In this document: piece by piece, positions 30,967-39,829 of the stretch
Layout of the letters: every line of letters starts with the position of its first letter
Numbering within the stretch: the first letter of the stretch is position 1
Source of the DNA: Roseovarius pacificus
GTDB lineage: Bacteria; Pseudomonadota; Alphaproteobacteria; Rhodobacterales; Rhodobacteraceae
Length of the DNA stretch: 64,000 bases
NCBI RefSeq assembly: GCF_900142665.1
Contig: NZ_FRBR01000008.1
Location: 1 to 64,000 of the forward strand
Reading direction: 5' to 3'
Translations under genes and position numbers: made by a program
Notes under the pieces: model-generated
The model's input: the letters and a program-made list of their open reading frames with translations, nothing else
What the model was told of the DNA's origin: nothing
Databases searched by the model: none

Positions 30967-32343
30967 TCACTTCGTTATGATTTCCGGCCCCATGAAGGTG
31001 TTGGGCAGGAAGGTCGAGATCGCGGGGATGTAGGTCACCATGATCAGGAACACGAACAGCACCGCGAGGAAGGGCAGGGCAGCGCGCACCACGCCCATCA
31101 TCGGCATGCCCGCCACGCCCGAGGTCACGAACAGGTTCAGGCCCACCGGCGGGGTGATCATGCCGATTTCCATGTTCACCACCATGATGATGCCCAGGTG
31201 GATCGGGTCGATCCCCAGTTCGATGGCGATCGGGAACACCAGCGGCGCGACGATCACCAGAAGGCCCGAGGGTTCCATGAACTGCCCGCCGATCAGCAGG
31301 ATCACGTTGACCACGATCAGGAACATCACCGGCCCGAACCCCGCGCTCAGCATGGCGCGTGCGATCTGTTGCGGGATCTGCTCGTCGGTCAGGACGTGTT
31401 TCAGGATCAGCGCGTTGGCGATCACGAACAGCAGCGTCACCGTCAGCTTGCCCGCCTCGAACAGCGTATGGCGCGTGTCGGCGTGGAAGAACGCGGTGAT
31501 CAGCGCCTGCGGCTTGCGCCAGAGCGACAGGTTGCGCCCTTCGCCCCCGGTCGCCAGCGGCCCCATGTCCTTGTAGACGAAGCTGGCGATGAAGAAGGCA
31601 TAGACCGCCGCCACCGCCGCCGCTTCGGTCGGGGTGAAGATGCCGCCATAGATGCCGCCCAGGATGATGACGATCAGGAACAGCCCCCAGGCCGCATCCC
31701 GCCCCGAGGCGAAGATCTCGCCCCAGCCCCGCCATTCGCCCTTGGGCATGTTGCGCAGCCGCGCCATGATATAGATCGCGGTCATCAGCATGAAGCCCGC
31801 CATCAGCCCCGGAATCACACCGGCCAGGAACATCCGGCCCACCGATACCTCGACCGCGGCGGCATAGACCACCATCACGATGGAGGGCGGGATCAGGATG
31901 CCCAGTGTCCCGGCATTGGCGATGACGCCGGCGGCGAAGTCACGGGTATAGCCCACCTGGCGCATGCCCGCGATCACGATCGTTCCGATGGCCACCACCG
32001 TGGCCGGGCTCGAGCCCGACAGCGCGGCGAACAGCATGCAGGCGAAAACCCCGGCAATGGCCAGCCCGCCATGCAGATGCCCCACGCAGGCGATGGAAAA
32101 CCGGATGATCCGCTGCGCCACGCCGCCCGTCGTCATGAAGGACGAGGCGAGGATGAAGAACGGGATCGCCAGCAGGGTGAAATGCCCCTCGAACGCCTCG
32201 AACAGCGTCTGCGCGATGGACGCCATCGAGCTTTCCGAGAACCACAGCAGGAACAGGGTGGAACTCAGCCCCAGTGAAACGGCGATTGGCACGCCGATCA
32301 GCAGCAGCCCGACCACCATGAAGAACAAAAGAACCACTTCCAT
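30967..32343 (-). CDS. dctM: TRAP transporter large permease
   Basis: 458 residues and about twelve hydrophobic segments, starting MEVVLLFFMVVGLLLIGVPI. The family landmarks are present: IPFFILASSFMTTGGVA, FACMLFAALSGSSPATVVAI, GTLGILIPPSIVMVVYA and GMITPPVGLNLFV near the end. It carries the sodium-coupled substrate across the cytoplasmic membrane with DctQ. The ATG overlaps the dctQ stop by one base. The length is slightly above the usual 430 because of a loop after residue 230 (KDMGPLATGGEGRNLSL). The substrate is probably a C4-dicarboxylate, judged from the dctBD pair upstream. Confidence 0.92.
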   Translation of the reverse strand: MEVVLLFFMVVGLLLIGVPIAVSLGLSSTLFLLWFSESSMASIAQTLFEAFEGHFTLLAIPFFILASSFMTTGGVAQRIIRFSIACVGHLHGGLAIAGVFACMLFAALSGSSPATVVAIGTIVIAGMRQVGYTRDFAAGVIANAGTLGILIPPSIVMVVYAAAVEVSVGRMFLAGVIPGLMAGFMLMTAIYIMARLRNMPKGEWRGWGEIFASGRDAAWGLFLIVIILGGIYGGIFTPTEAAAVAAVYAFFIASFVYKDMGPLATGGEGRNLSLWRKPQALITAFFHADTRHTLFEAGKLTVTLLFVIANALILKHVLTDEQIPQQIARAMLSAGFGPVMFLIVVNVILLIGGQFMEPSGLLVIVAPLVFPIAIELGIDPIHLGIIMVVNMEIGMITPPVGLNLFVTSGVAGMPMMGVVRAALPFLAVLFVFLIMVTYIPAISTFLPNTFMGPEIITK

Positions 32344-33008
32344 CAGTCATGCTCCCCCTGCTGGGCGCGGACGTTGTCCAGCTCGTCCTCGACCTCGTGA
32401 CTGGCGACCAGACGGTCCACGTCGCCCTTCAGGATGCCCACCGCCGCCTGCACGAAGCGGATCACCAGCAGCAGCATCGACACGGGCAGGACCACATAGG
32501 GAATGGCCTTGGGAATCTTCTCGTAGCTTTCGCCGTAATTGATCAGCTCTTCCAGGAACCGGAACGGCGCGATCATCGGGATGTCCTGCACCTCGTACCA
32601 GCCCTGGCCGCGCGCGTTCCAGTCGAACCCGGTGGGGAACCAGCGGCCCGTGGTGGGCGGCAGTTCGGCAAAGACCGACCAGTAATCCCAGGCCCCCTTG
32701 AGCAGCATCAGCGAAAACACCAGGCAGCACGCCACCGAAATCAGCGCCAGACTGCGCCGCACCGGCGCGGACACCATGTTGAGGATCGCGTCCACCCCCA
32801 GATGGGCGTGTTTCTTCACCGCATAGGAGGCGCCCAGCAGAACCAGCCAGCCGAACATGAACACGGTGACCTCGAGCGCCCAGAGAATGTTTGAATTGAA
32901 CAGGTAACGGGCGACGACATTGGCGAAGGTCACCATCGTCATCAGGCCAAGCAGCACGGCGATCACCGTCTCCTCGATCCTGTCCGTCAGGCTGTGCCCG
33001 GTCTGCAT
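32343..33008 (-). CDS. dctQ: TRAP transporter small permease
   Basis: Start ATG 33008 (MQTGHSLTDRIEETVIAVLL), 221 residues; an in-frame ATG at 33035 overlaps the hairpin region less plausibly. Four membrane helices are visible (VIAVLLGLMTMVTFANVVA, LEVTVFMFGWLVLLGASYAV, ALISVACCLVFSLMLLKGAW, IPYVVLPVSMLLLVIRFVQA). ANVVARY and FMFGWLVLLGASYA are typical DctQ words. A long periplasmic loop (WSVFAELPPTTGRWFPTGFD) is inserted between helices 3 and 4. It forms the complex with DctM. Confidence 0.88.
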   Translation of the reverse strand: MQTGHSLTDRIEETVIAVLLGLMTMVTFANVVARYLFNSNILWALEVTVFMFGWLVLLGASYAVKKHAHLGVDAILNMVSAPVRRSLALISVACCLVFSLMLLKGAWDYWSVFAELPPTTGRWFPTGFDWNARGQGWYEVQDIPMIAPFRFLEELINYGESYEKIPKAIPYVVLPVSMLLLVIRFVQAAVGILKGDVDRLVASHEVEDELDNVRAQQGEHD

Positions 33009-33038
33009 TGTTCCCCCTCCCAGCTGTGGTTGCAAAAA

Positions 33039-33066
33039 GGGCGGGCCATGCGGTTATGGCCCGCCC
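33039..33066 (-). promoter_or_regulatory. Intercistronic hairpin between dctP and dctQ
   Basis: GGGCGGGCCAT at 33039-33049 and ATGGCCCGCCC at 33056-33066 are perfect complements. The stem sits in the 85-base gap after the dctP stop. In binding-protein operons such stems usually stabilise the upstream message or stop part of the transcription, so more DctP is made than permease. That role is inferred. Confidence 0.6.
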
Positions 33067-33093
33067 CGGTGACTGCGCTGAAACGCAGCCGGC

Positions 33094-34095
33094 TTACATG
33101 CTGGCGTTGATCGACTGGGCCGCGTCGATGTTTTCCTGGCCCACGTCGTCCTTGAACTGGTCCCAGACGGGTTTCATCACATCGACCCACTTGGTGCGCT
33201 GTTCGTCGGTCAGCTGGCGCACTTCGCCACCGGCGTCGACGATCGCCTGCCTGGCCTCCTGGTTCACCCTGGCCGACTCGCTGTTGCGCGCCTCGGTCAC
33301 TTCGCCAAGGATGGTCAGGAACTGCTCGCGCACATCGGCGTCCAGCCCTTCCAGCCAGTCGATATTGGTCACCACCAGATAGTCGATCACGCCGTGGTTG
33401 GTTTCGGTGATACCGTCCTGCACCTCGAAGAACTTCTTGCCGTAGATGTTCGACCAGGTGTTTTCCTGCCCGTCCACGACCCCCTGCTGGAGCGCGCCGT
33501 AAACTTCGGAAAACGCCATTTTCTGCGGGCTGCCGCCGATGGCTTCCATCTGCGCCACCAGAACGTCCGAGGACTGCACGCGGAATTTCAGGCCGTTGGC
33601 GTCCGACGGCTCCAGCAGCGGCTTGTTGGCCGACATCTGCTTCATGCCGTTGTGCCAGTAGGCCAGCCCCTGCAAGCCGCGGCGCTGCATCGAGTCAAGC
33701 ATCGCCTGGCCGTTGTCCGAGGCCTGGAACGCGTCCACGGCGTCGATGTCCTTGAACATGAAGGGCAGGTCGAACAGGCGGAACTGCTTGGTGAATTTCT
33801 CGAATTTCGACAGCGACGGCGCGGCCAGCTGCACGTCGCCCTGCAACATCGCTTCCAGCACCTTGTTGTCGTTGTAAAGCGTCGAGTTCGGATAGACTTC
33901 CATGCACATCGTGCCGTTCATCTCGTCGTTCACGCGCTGTTCCAGCAGCGACGCGGCGATCCCCTTGGGGTGCTTGTCGGTGTTGGTGACGTGGCTGAAC
34001 TTGACGACGATCTCGCCATCGTCGCAGGCCGCGCTTGCGGCGCCGGCGGTGATGGACAGGGCCACGGCCGTGGCGGCGGCGGTCAGGAATTTCAT
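33094..34095 (-). CDS. dctP: TRAP transporter periplasmic binding protein
   Basis: 333 residues, with GGGAGGAGAC before ATG 34095. The signal peptide is about residues 1-23 (MKFLTAAATAVALSITAGAASA). The mature protein starts ACDDGEIVVKFSHVTNTDK. DctP family words follow: VQLAAPSLSKFEKF, LKFRVQSSDVLVAQMEAIGG, FSEVYGALQQGVVDGQENTW and NHGVIDYLVVTN. The arginine that pairs with the substrate carboxylate is in KFRVQS. It binds the C4-dicarboxylate in the periplasm for DctQM. It is the first gene of the operon and lies next to two DctD-type sites. Confidence 0.92.
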   Translation of the reverse strand: MKFLTAAATAVALSITAGAASAACDDGEIVVKFSHVTNTDKHPKGIAASLLEQRVNDEMNGTMCMEVYPNSTLYNDNKVLEAMLQGDVQLAAPSLSKFEKFTKQFRLFDLPFMFKDIDAVDAFQASDNGQAMLDSMQRRGLQGLAYWHNGMKQMSANKPLLEPSDANGLKFRVQSSDVLVAQMEAIGGSPQKMAFSEVYGALQQGVVDGQENTWSNIYGKKFFEVQDGITETNHGVIDYLVVTNIDWLEGLDADVREQFLTILGEVTEARNSESARVNQEARQAIVDAGGEVRQLTDEQRTKWVDVMKPVWDQFKDDVGQENIDAAQSINASM

Positions 34096-34266
34096 GTCTG
34101 TCTCCTCCCATGTATTGAGACGGTTGCAATCGGCGCCCGTTACGGCGCGACGCGCGCATCGTTCCGTATGGCGGATATTCGCTCAAGTCATAACGCACAA
34201 AAAATGGTGCGTTTTGAAACTTCGTGTTAAATCAATGGCTTGACGTGTACGTCGGGAGACGAAGGA

Positions 34267-34285
34267 AATGCTGCGCGGCAGCATT
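34267..34285. promoter_or_regulatory. Palindrome next to the DctD sites
   Basis: AATGCTGC at 34267-34274 and GCAGCATT at 34278-34285 are perfect complements around GCG. It directly abuts the first DctD-type site. It may be a separate operator or an RNA hairpin in the leader. Confidence 0.45.
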
Positions 34286-34302
34286 GTGCGGGAACCCGCA
34301 CA
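34285..34302. promoter_or_regulatory. DctD-type binding site 1
   Basis: TGTGCGGGAACCCGCACA is an 18-bp palindrome (eight-base arms). It closely matches the rhizobial DctD upstream activating site as I recall it (TGTGCGGAAATCCGCACA). It lies 190 bases upstream of dctP and 125 bases before the end of the dctD gene region. Confidence 0.75.
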
Positions 34303-34316
34303 GTGACGCACCACGT

Positions 34317-34334
34317 TGTGCGAAAATCCGCACA
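34317..34334. promoter_or_regulatory. DctD-type binding site 2
   Basis: TGTGCGAAAATCCGCACA differs from the recalled rhizobial DctD site at one position. It is 32 bases (about three helical turns) from site 1, so two dimers could bind on the same face of the DNA. Confidence 0.75.
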
Positions 34335-34426
34335 ACGAGTCGGGGGCGATCCGGCCATGCGCGCTGGCCTTTGGCCGCAATCTCGCGCAAAGAGCAGGCC
34401 AAATCCTCCGCAAGAGCCCCCACGCC

Positions 34427-35668
34427 TCACCCCCGCCGGTAATCCTCGGGCTTGATGCCATAGCGCGCCAGCTTGTCGTAAAAGGTCTTGCGCGGCAGTT
34501 TCAGGGCTTTGGCGGCTTCCGAGGCGCGCCCGTTCTGCCGCCCGAGCGCCGCCACCAGCAGCGAGCGTTCCACCCGCGCCATCTGTTCGGCCAGCCCCAG
34601 TTCGGCGGCGGCCTGGCTTTCCTCGGGCATGCCCAGAACGAACCGCATCGCCGCGCTCATCAGCGAGCGGGCGTTTCCCGGCCAGTCCTGCGCCATCAGC
34701 GCGGCCAGGTGATCGGGCGAGATTTCGGGCACCGGCAGCCCCGCCTGTTCGGCGGCCTGCGCCACGTATTGGCGGAACAGCACCGGGATATCCTCGGGGC
34801 GTTCGGACAGCGCCGGGATGCGCACCGGCATCACGTCCAGCCGGTAATACAGTTCGGCATGCATCCGCCCGGCCTGCAATTCGGCGGCCAGATCGGCGGT
34901 GGCCCCGGCAATCACGCGGGCCTCGGGGCCCTGTTCGATCCGTTCCAGCAAAGCATACTGCGCCGGACGGGGCAGGGCGGCGATCTCGTCCAGAAACAGG
35001 CTCCCGCCCCTGGCGGCGCTCAGCGCCTCGTCCAGCGCCCCGACCTCCAGCGCCGCCGCCGGGCGCTTGACGAACGGGCCCCCGGCAAAGGGCGACATCA
35101 GGTGCAGCACCTCGGCCACCCGCGACACGCCCGCGCCGGGCGGGCCGGTCACCAGCACCTCGGCCCCGGTCCGGGCCACGGCCCGGATGCGCCTGCGCAG
35201 GTCCTCGGCAATCCGCGAGGTGCCGTGCAGCATCCGCGCCGCCGGGTCGCCGGTTTCAAGCTGCACCTTCAGGTGGCGGTTCTCCAGCACCAGCGCGCGG
35301 GTTTGCAAGGCGCGCTGCAACACCGGCAGCAGATCGTCCGCCGCACAGGGCTTTTCCAGGAAATCGAACGCCCCTTGCCCCATCGCCTCGACCGCCATCG
35401 GGATATCGCCCTCGCCGGTCAGCAGGATCACCGGCAATTCGCCATCCACCGCCTGCGCATGGCCCAGCAGGTGAAACCCGTCGCGCCCCGGCATGCGGAT
35501 ATCCGACAGGATCACCCCCGCGAACCCGGCGGTGATGTGATCCTTGGCCTCGATGAACGACCCGGCGGCGATCACCTGGAGGTCGGCCAGTTCCAGCGTC
35601 TGGATCAGCGCCTCGCGCACCGCCGCGTCGTCATCGACGACCAGCACCGTTTCGGGTGTCGCGCTCAT
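34427..35668 (-). CDS. dctD: DctD-family response regulator with a degenerate AAA+ domain
   Basis: 413 residues, coupled to dctB by ATGA. The receiver domain has the acidic pocket D12-D14, phospho-acceptor D56 in LSDIRMPGRDG and K106. The AAA+ domain follows from about 145. Its Walker A reads GPPGAGVS at 175-182, without the usual lysine. Walker B (LFLDEI at 224-229) and YYRLDV are kept. Between FV at 200 and GG at 221 only about 20 residues remain where sigma-54 activators have about 45, so the ESELFGHEKGAFTGA segment is missing. The Fis-type helix-turn-helix is intact (GRASEAAKALKLPRKTFYDK). It should bind the nearby palindromes but is unlikely to drive sigma-54 polymerase. Confidence 0.88.
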   Translation of the reverse strand: MSATPETVLVVDDDAAVREALIQTLELADLQVIAAGSFIEAKDHITAGFAGVILSDIRMPGRDGFHLLGHAQAVDGELPVILLTGEGDIPMAVEAMGQGAFDFLEKPCAADDLLPVLQRALQTRALVLENRHLKVQLETGDPAARMLHGTSRIAEDLRRRIRAVARTGAEVLVTGPPGAGVSRVAEVLHLMSPFAGGPFVKRPAAALEVGALDEALSAARGGSLFLDEIAALPRPAQYALLERIEQGPEARVIAGATADLAAELQAGRMHAELYYRLDVMPVRIPALSERPEDIPVLFRQYVAQAAEQAGLPVPEISPDHLAALMAQDWPGNARSLMSAAMRFVLGMPEESQAAAELGLAEQMARVERSLLVAALGRQNGRASEAAKALKLPRKTFYDKLARYGIKPEDYRRG

Positions 35669-37422
35669 GCTGCGGCCTCCTTGTCGGGCCAGCGTTCCAG
35701 TTCCACCCGGAACACCGCGCCGCCTCCCGGCGCGTTGCGGCCCTTGATCTCGCCGCCGAAACTCTGCACCAGCCCGTAGGAAATGGACAGCCCCAGCCCC
35801 ATCCCTTCCGAGGCCCCGACCTCCTTGGTGGAATAGAACGGATCGAAAATCTTCTCCGGCTCGTCGATGCCCGGCCCGGTATCCGCCACTTCCAATGCCA
35901 CCGGATCGCCCCGATGCACGGCAATCGTAATCCGCTTTTGCGGGCTTTCGGCCATCGCGTCCGCGGCGTTCGAGATCAGGTTGACCATCACCTGCCCCAG
36001 CCGCACCTCGCCGCCCTGCACATGCACCGCCGCCTCGGGGCGCTGCCAGTCCAGCGCGATCCCGTCGCGCGCCAGCCGCGCCTCGGTCAGTTCCAGCGCC
36101 TGATCCACCACCGCCACGATATCGACCCGGCCCACCGGCTCGTTCTCCTGCTTGGCGAAGGCGCGCAGGTTGCGGATGATCCGCGCCGCCCGCGCCGCCA
36201 GATCGCCGATCCGGTTCAGGTTCTCGCCCGCCTTGTCGGCCTTGCCGCGCGCAAGGAAGGTCGCGCCGTTTTCCGCGAATTGCCGGATCGCCATCAGCGG
36301 CTGGTTCAATTCATGGCTGATCCCGGCCGAAATCTGCCCGAGCGCGCTCAGCTTGCCCGCCTGTACCAGATCGTCCTGCGCCTTCTTCAGCGCCGCCTCG
36401 GCCTCCTGCCGCTCGGCCACCTCGCGGCGCAGCGCAAGGTTCGCGCCCGACAATTCGGCGGTGCGCTCGGCCACGCGATGCTCCAGCCGCTCGTTCGCGC
36501 GGGTCAGGATGCGCCGCCGTTCGGTGGCCAGAAACAGCAGCCCGCCAAAGGCCAGACAGATCACCGCGAACACGCTGGCCTGCAACCCCGCGACCCACCG
36601 CGCCTGCCGCACATCCAGCAGGGCGTGCCCGATCATGCCGATCACCGGCAGATCCTGCGCCATGTGCAGCGCGCGGGCGGGCAGGTAATCGCCCCAGTCC
36701 ATTTCCCAGACGTCATGTCCCGACACCGTATCGGCGTCGAACGAGGGCATGTTCGCCCCGCCTCCGGGTTGCAGCCCCGTACCCTCGGGCCCCGTCTGCC
36801 AGAACAGGATTTCCGAGCGGTTCGACACGAAAACCTCGCCCCGTGCATCGGTAAAGAACACCGGAGGCTGCCCGCCGATCCAGTCCCATTCCAGTTCCGC
36901 GATCTCGATCAGCACAACCAATACGCCGCGCACGCCCTCACCGGGGCCAAAGGCCGGGGCGGCATAGACATAGGCGCGCTGCCCCACCGGCCCGTAGCGG
37001 CCATAGCCCTGCCCAAGCGCCCCGTTCAGCGCCCGCTCGAAATAGGCGCTGTCGCGCAAGCTGTCCGGCACATCGCCCGCCCGCGCCAGAACCCGCCCGT
37101 CGGGCGCGGCATAGAACAGGCCCATCGCCCCGGTCTTGTCGGCGGCATCCAGCAACAGCGCCCGCGCCTCATGGCCCGGCGCATCGCCCTCGCTCAGCGC
37201 GATCAGCGTGGGATGCTCGGCCATCAGCACCGCCAGTTCCTGATAGCGGCGCAACTGCCCGGTGAACCGGTCGGCGGCCAGCGCCAGATCGGAGGTCGCC
37301 TGTTTCTCCAACTGATCCAGCGCCTGCCCGTACCCATAGCGCCAGATCCCGGCGGCACACAGGCCCACCGCCAGCATGAACAGCGCGATCACCGCGATCC
37401 GGGTACGTGTTTCAGATGTCAT
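35665..37422 (-). CDS. dctB: C4-dicarboxylate sensor histidine kinase
   Basis: 585 residues. TM1 is at about residues 8-28 (IAVIALFMLAVGLCAAGIW) and TM2 near 290 (GLQASVFAVICLAFGGLLFLA). The periplasmic part between them is a double-Cache sensor (LALAADRFTGQLRRYQELAVL, MGLFYAAPDGRVLARAGDV, GVLVVLIEIAELEWDW). A coiled linker leads to the phospho-acceptor region ISHELNQPLMAIRQFAENG, near histidine 370. The N box (LISNAADAMAE), G1 (VADTGPGID) and G2 (GASEGMGLGLSIS) are intact. It senses external dicarboxylates and phosphorylates the DctD-type regulator, which starts at its stop codon. Confidence 0.92.
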   Translation of the reverse strand: MTSETRTRIAVIALFMLAVGLCAAGIWRYGYGQALDQLEKQATSDLALAADRFTGQLRRYQELAVLMAEHPTLIALSEGDAPGHEARALLLDAADKTGAMGLFYAAPDGRVLARAGDVPDSLRDSAYFERALNGALGQGYGRYGPVGQRAYVYAAPAFGPGEGVRGVLVVLIEIAELEWDWIGGQPPVFFTDARGEVFVSNRSEILFWQTGPEGTGLQPGGGANMPSFDADTVSGHDVWEMDWGDYLPARALHMAQDLPVIGMIGHALLDVRQARWVAGLQASVFAVICLAFGGLLFLATERRRILTRANERLEHRVAERTAELSGANLALRREVAERQEAEAALKKAQDDLVQAGKLSALGQISAGISHELNQPLMAIRQFAENGATFLARGKADKAGENLNRIGDLAARAARIIRNLRAFAKQENEPVGRVDIVAVVDQALELTEARLARDGIALDWQRPEAAVHVQGGEVRLGQVMVNLISNAADAMAESPQKRITIAVHRGDPVALEVADTGPGIDEPEKIFDPFYSTKEVGASEGMGLGLSISYGLVQSFGGEIKGRNAPGGGAVFRVELERWPDKEAAA

Positions 37423-37634
37423 ATCGGTGTTTTAGTCCGCCGTACCCGAAAGAGGCAACATCGCTCGACCGCTTCCCGGATAGCGCCCGTCACGCCCTTG
37501 TCCCAGGCGCGAAACAGCGCCGAAGGCGATGCGCGGCTTGTCAAATGTCGCTCCGCTCCCGCATGGGCAACCTTGGGAAAGCGCGCGATCGTTCCCCGGT
37601 CCAACCCCGGCCCCGCCCCTTGACCAGCGCCGCC

Positions 37635-38336
37635 TCAGCCCATCGCCACCGCGCGGCCCAGCGTGATGCCCTCGGGGCTGATCACGGTGTCGAACGCCAG
37701 CGCCTCGACCCCCGCCGCGCGCGCCGCCCCGAACGCCGCCGCATAGGCCGGGTCGATATCCTCCGCCAGCCGGAACGCCCGCGCATCCGTGCGCTGGATC
37801 AGATAGAGCATCACCGCGCGATGCCCCGCCTGCGCCATCGCCACCAGTTCCGCCAGATGTTTCGCGCCGCGCGCCGTCACGCTGTCGGGAAACTCGGCCA
37901 TGCCCGCCTCGCGCATCAGCGTCACCGATTTCACCTCGACATAGGCGTCGCGCCGCCCCGCGCCCTGCAACAGGAAGTCGATCCGGCTGTTCTCGCCGTA
38001 TTTCACCTCCGGGCGCACGCTGTCATACCCTTCCAGCCCGGCAACCTCCCCGGCCACCAGCGCCGCGCGCAGCGCGCGGTTGGGCACCGATGTATCGACC
38101 CCGGTGAAATGCCCGGTGTCGTGTTCCACCAGACGCCAGCCGTATTTCAGCTTTTTCTTCGGATCGTCATTGGGCTCCACCCAGATCCGCAAGCCCGGTT
38201 CGGCCAGCCCCATCATCGAGCCGGGATTGGCGCAATGGGCCACCGCCTCGCGCCCGTCCTCCAGCCGGATATCGGCCAGAAAGCGTTTATAGCGCCGGAT
38301 CAGCGTGGCGGGCTCAAGAGGGGTTTGAAAGCGCAT
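37635..38336 (-). CDS. sfsA: SfsA family protein (sugar fermentation stimulation)
   Basis: 233 residues. The family signature is clear: KRFLADIRLEDGREAVAHCA followed by NPGSMMGL, RLVEHDTGHFTGVDTSVPN, SRIDFLLQGAG, AYVEVKSVTLMRE, FPDSVTARGAKHL and VMLYLIQRTDARAF. The D..(E/V)K core suggests a nuclease-like fold with a nucleic-acid-binding N-terminal domain. The cellular role is poorly known even in E. coli. It is divergent from the CinA-type gene with only 48 bases between starts, so the promoters overlap. Confidence 0.92.
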   Translation of the reverse strand: MRFQTPLEPATLIRRYKRFLADIRLEDGREAVAHCANPGSMMGLAEPGLRIWVEPNDDPKKKLKYGWRLVEHDTGHFTGVDTSVPNRALRAALVAGEVAGLEGYDSVRPEVKYGENSRIDFLLQGAGRRDAYVEVKSVTLMREAGMAEFPDSVTARGAKHLAELVAMAQAGHRAVMLYLIQRTDARAFRLAEDIDPAYAAAFGAARAAGVEALAFDTVISPEGITLGRAVAMG

Positions 38337-38384
38337 GGCGACAGGCCTATACCGATCCTGTCACCCGTTGCAAGGAGCGCTCCC

Positions 38385-39107
38385 ATGCCCAATCCCACCG
38401 CCGCCATGCTCGTCATAGGGGATGAAATCCTGTCGGGGCGCACGCGCGATGCGAACATGAACCACCTCGCGCGGGAACTGACCAGCCACGGCATCGACCT
38501 GCAGGAGGTGCGTATCGTCAGCGACGACGCCGGGGCCATCACCGCCGCCGTGCAGGCGCTCAGCGCCGCATACGATCATGTCTTTACCTCGGGCGGGATC
38601 GGCCCGACCCATGACGACATCACCGCCGAAAACGTCGCCCGCGCCTTCGACCGGCCCATTTCGGTGCGCGCCGATGCCCGCGCCATCCTGCAATCCCATT
38701 ACGACCGGCAGGGGCTGGAACTGAACGAGGCCCGCCTGCGCATGGCCCGCATTCCCGACGGGGCCACCCTGATCGACAACCCGATCAGCGCCGCGCCGGG
38801 CTTCAGCATCGAAAACGTGCATGTCATGGCCGGGGTGCCCTCGATCTTCAACGCGATGCTGGCGGGGCTCTTGCCCACGCTGACCGGCGGTGCGCCGGTG
38901 CTGTCGCAATCCCTGCTGGTGTACCGGGGCGAGGGCGATATCGCCGGTCCCCTGGGCGATCTGGCCACACGTTACCCCGATCTGTCCATCGGCTCCTACC
39001 CGTTCCAGCGCGACGGCGTGTTCGGCGCGCAGATCGTGGTGCGCGGGCAGGACGGTGCACAGGTCGATGCCGCCATGTCCGAACTCAACAGGATTTTCCC
39101 CGCATGA
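38385..39107 (+). CDS. CinA/MoaB-type molybdopterin-binding-domain protein
   Basis: 240 residues with AAGGAGCG before ATG 38385. The MoCF_biosynth domain is clear: AAMLVIGDEILSGRTRDANM, HVFTSGGIGPTHDDIT and MAGVPSIFNAMLAGL. The C-terminal CinA deamidase domain is absent, so this is the short stand-alone form common in alphaproteobacteria, annotated as competence/damage-inducible CinA-like. A role in nucleotide-pyrophosphatase-type repair (ADP-ribose or FAD hydrolysis) is known for the COG1058 half. The stop overlaps the start of the following acetyltransferase. Confidence 0.85.
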   Translation: MPNPTAAMLVIGDEILSGRTRDANMNHLARELTSHGIDLQEVRIVSDDAGAITAAVQALSAAYDHVFTSGGIGPTHDDITAENVARAFDRPISVRADARAILQSHYDRQGLELNEARLRMARIPDGATLIDNPISAAPGFSIENVHVMAGVPSIFNAMLAGLLPTLTGGAPVLSQSLLVYRGEGDIAGPLGDLATRYPDLSIGSYPFQRDGVFGAQIVVRGQDGAQVDAAMSELNRIFPA

Positions 39108-39829
39108 CGCCCCAACATCTCTATGCCGTGACCGACGCCACATGGCCCGCCGCCGCAACCGAAACCGTCGGTCCCTGGACCGTCCGTGACGGGCAGGGCG
39201 GGGGCAAACGCGTCTCCGCCGCCACCGCGCGGCAGCCGGTCACGCCCGACGATCTGCCAATGGCCGAATCCGCGATGCAGGCGCTGGGCCAGACCCCGCT
39301 GTTCATGATCCGTCAGGGCGACGAGGCGCTCGACGCCATGCTGGCCGACCGGGGCTATGCGGTGATCGACCCGGTCAATCTCTATGTCGCGCCCGTGGCC
39401 GATCTCGCCGTGCCGCCGCCGCACGCCACCACCTTCGCCATCTGGGAACCACTGGCGATCCAGCGCGATATGTGGGCTGAGGGCGGGATCGGCCCCGCGC
39501 GCCTTGCGGTGATGGAACGGGCTGCGCCCCCCAAAACGACGATCATCGCCCGCGACGGCCAGCGGCCCGCCGCCACCGCCTTTGTCGGCATCCATGACGG
39601 CACCGCCATGATCCACGCGCTCGAAGTCACCCCCGAATGCCGCCGCCACGGCATCGGCAAACGGGTCGTGCAACAGGCCGCTCTCTGGGCGCAGCAGAAC
39701 GGCGCCAGCCATGTCGCGGCCCTCTGCACGCAGGCCAACACCGGGGCCAATGCGCTTTATGCCGCCTTGCACATGGCGCTCGCCGGGCAGTATCACTATC
39801 GCATCAAGGAGGAGGCGAACCCAACATGA
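39104..39829 (+). CDS. GNAT-family N-acetyltransferase
   Basis: 241 residues, coupled to the CinA-like gene (ATGA). The N-terminal half (VTDATWPAAATETVGPWTVR, LFMIRQGDEALDAMLADRGY) is diverged. The C-terminal half carries motif A as HALEVTPECRRHGIGKRVV and the helix ANTGANALYAALHMA, followed by YHYR. The layout of two halves of GNAT-like length fits the bipartite family found in Rhodobacterales. The substrate is unknown. It overlaps the next gene by four bases, so these three genes are translated together. Confidence 0.85.
   Translation: MTPQHLYAVTDATWPAAATETVGPWTVRDGQGGGKRVSAATARQPVTPDDLPMAESAMQALGQTPLFMIRQGDEALDAMLADRGYAVIDPVNLYVAPVADLAVPPPHATTFAIWEPLAIQRDMWAEGGIGPARLAVMERAAPPKTTIIARDGQRPAATAFVGIHDGTAMIHALEVTPECRRHGIGKRVVQQAALWAQQNGASHVAALCTQANTGANALYAALHMALAGQYHYRIKEEANPT

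Noticed and set aside
30958-32277. Very long plus-strand frame opposite the TRAP permease
   Set aside because: Histidine-, aspartate- and arginine-rich translation typical of the antisense of a GC-rich membrane protein gene; the minus-strand gene is unambiguous.
34140-34160. Sigma-54 promoter upstream of dctP
   Set aside because: The best minus-strand candidate (GG then ten bases then GC around GGAACGATGCGCGC) keeps only part of the consensus, and the regulator lacks GAFTGA, so I do not call it.
34741-34755. CCGCCTGTTCGGCGG, the same core as the hairpin repeats
   Set aside because: It lies inside the dctD coding sequence in alanine- and glutamine-rich codons, without the flanking repeat bases. 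A chance match in GC-rich DNA.
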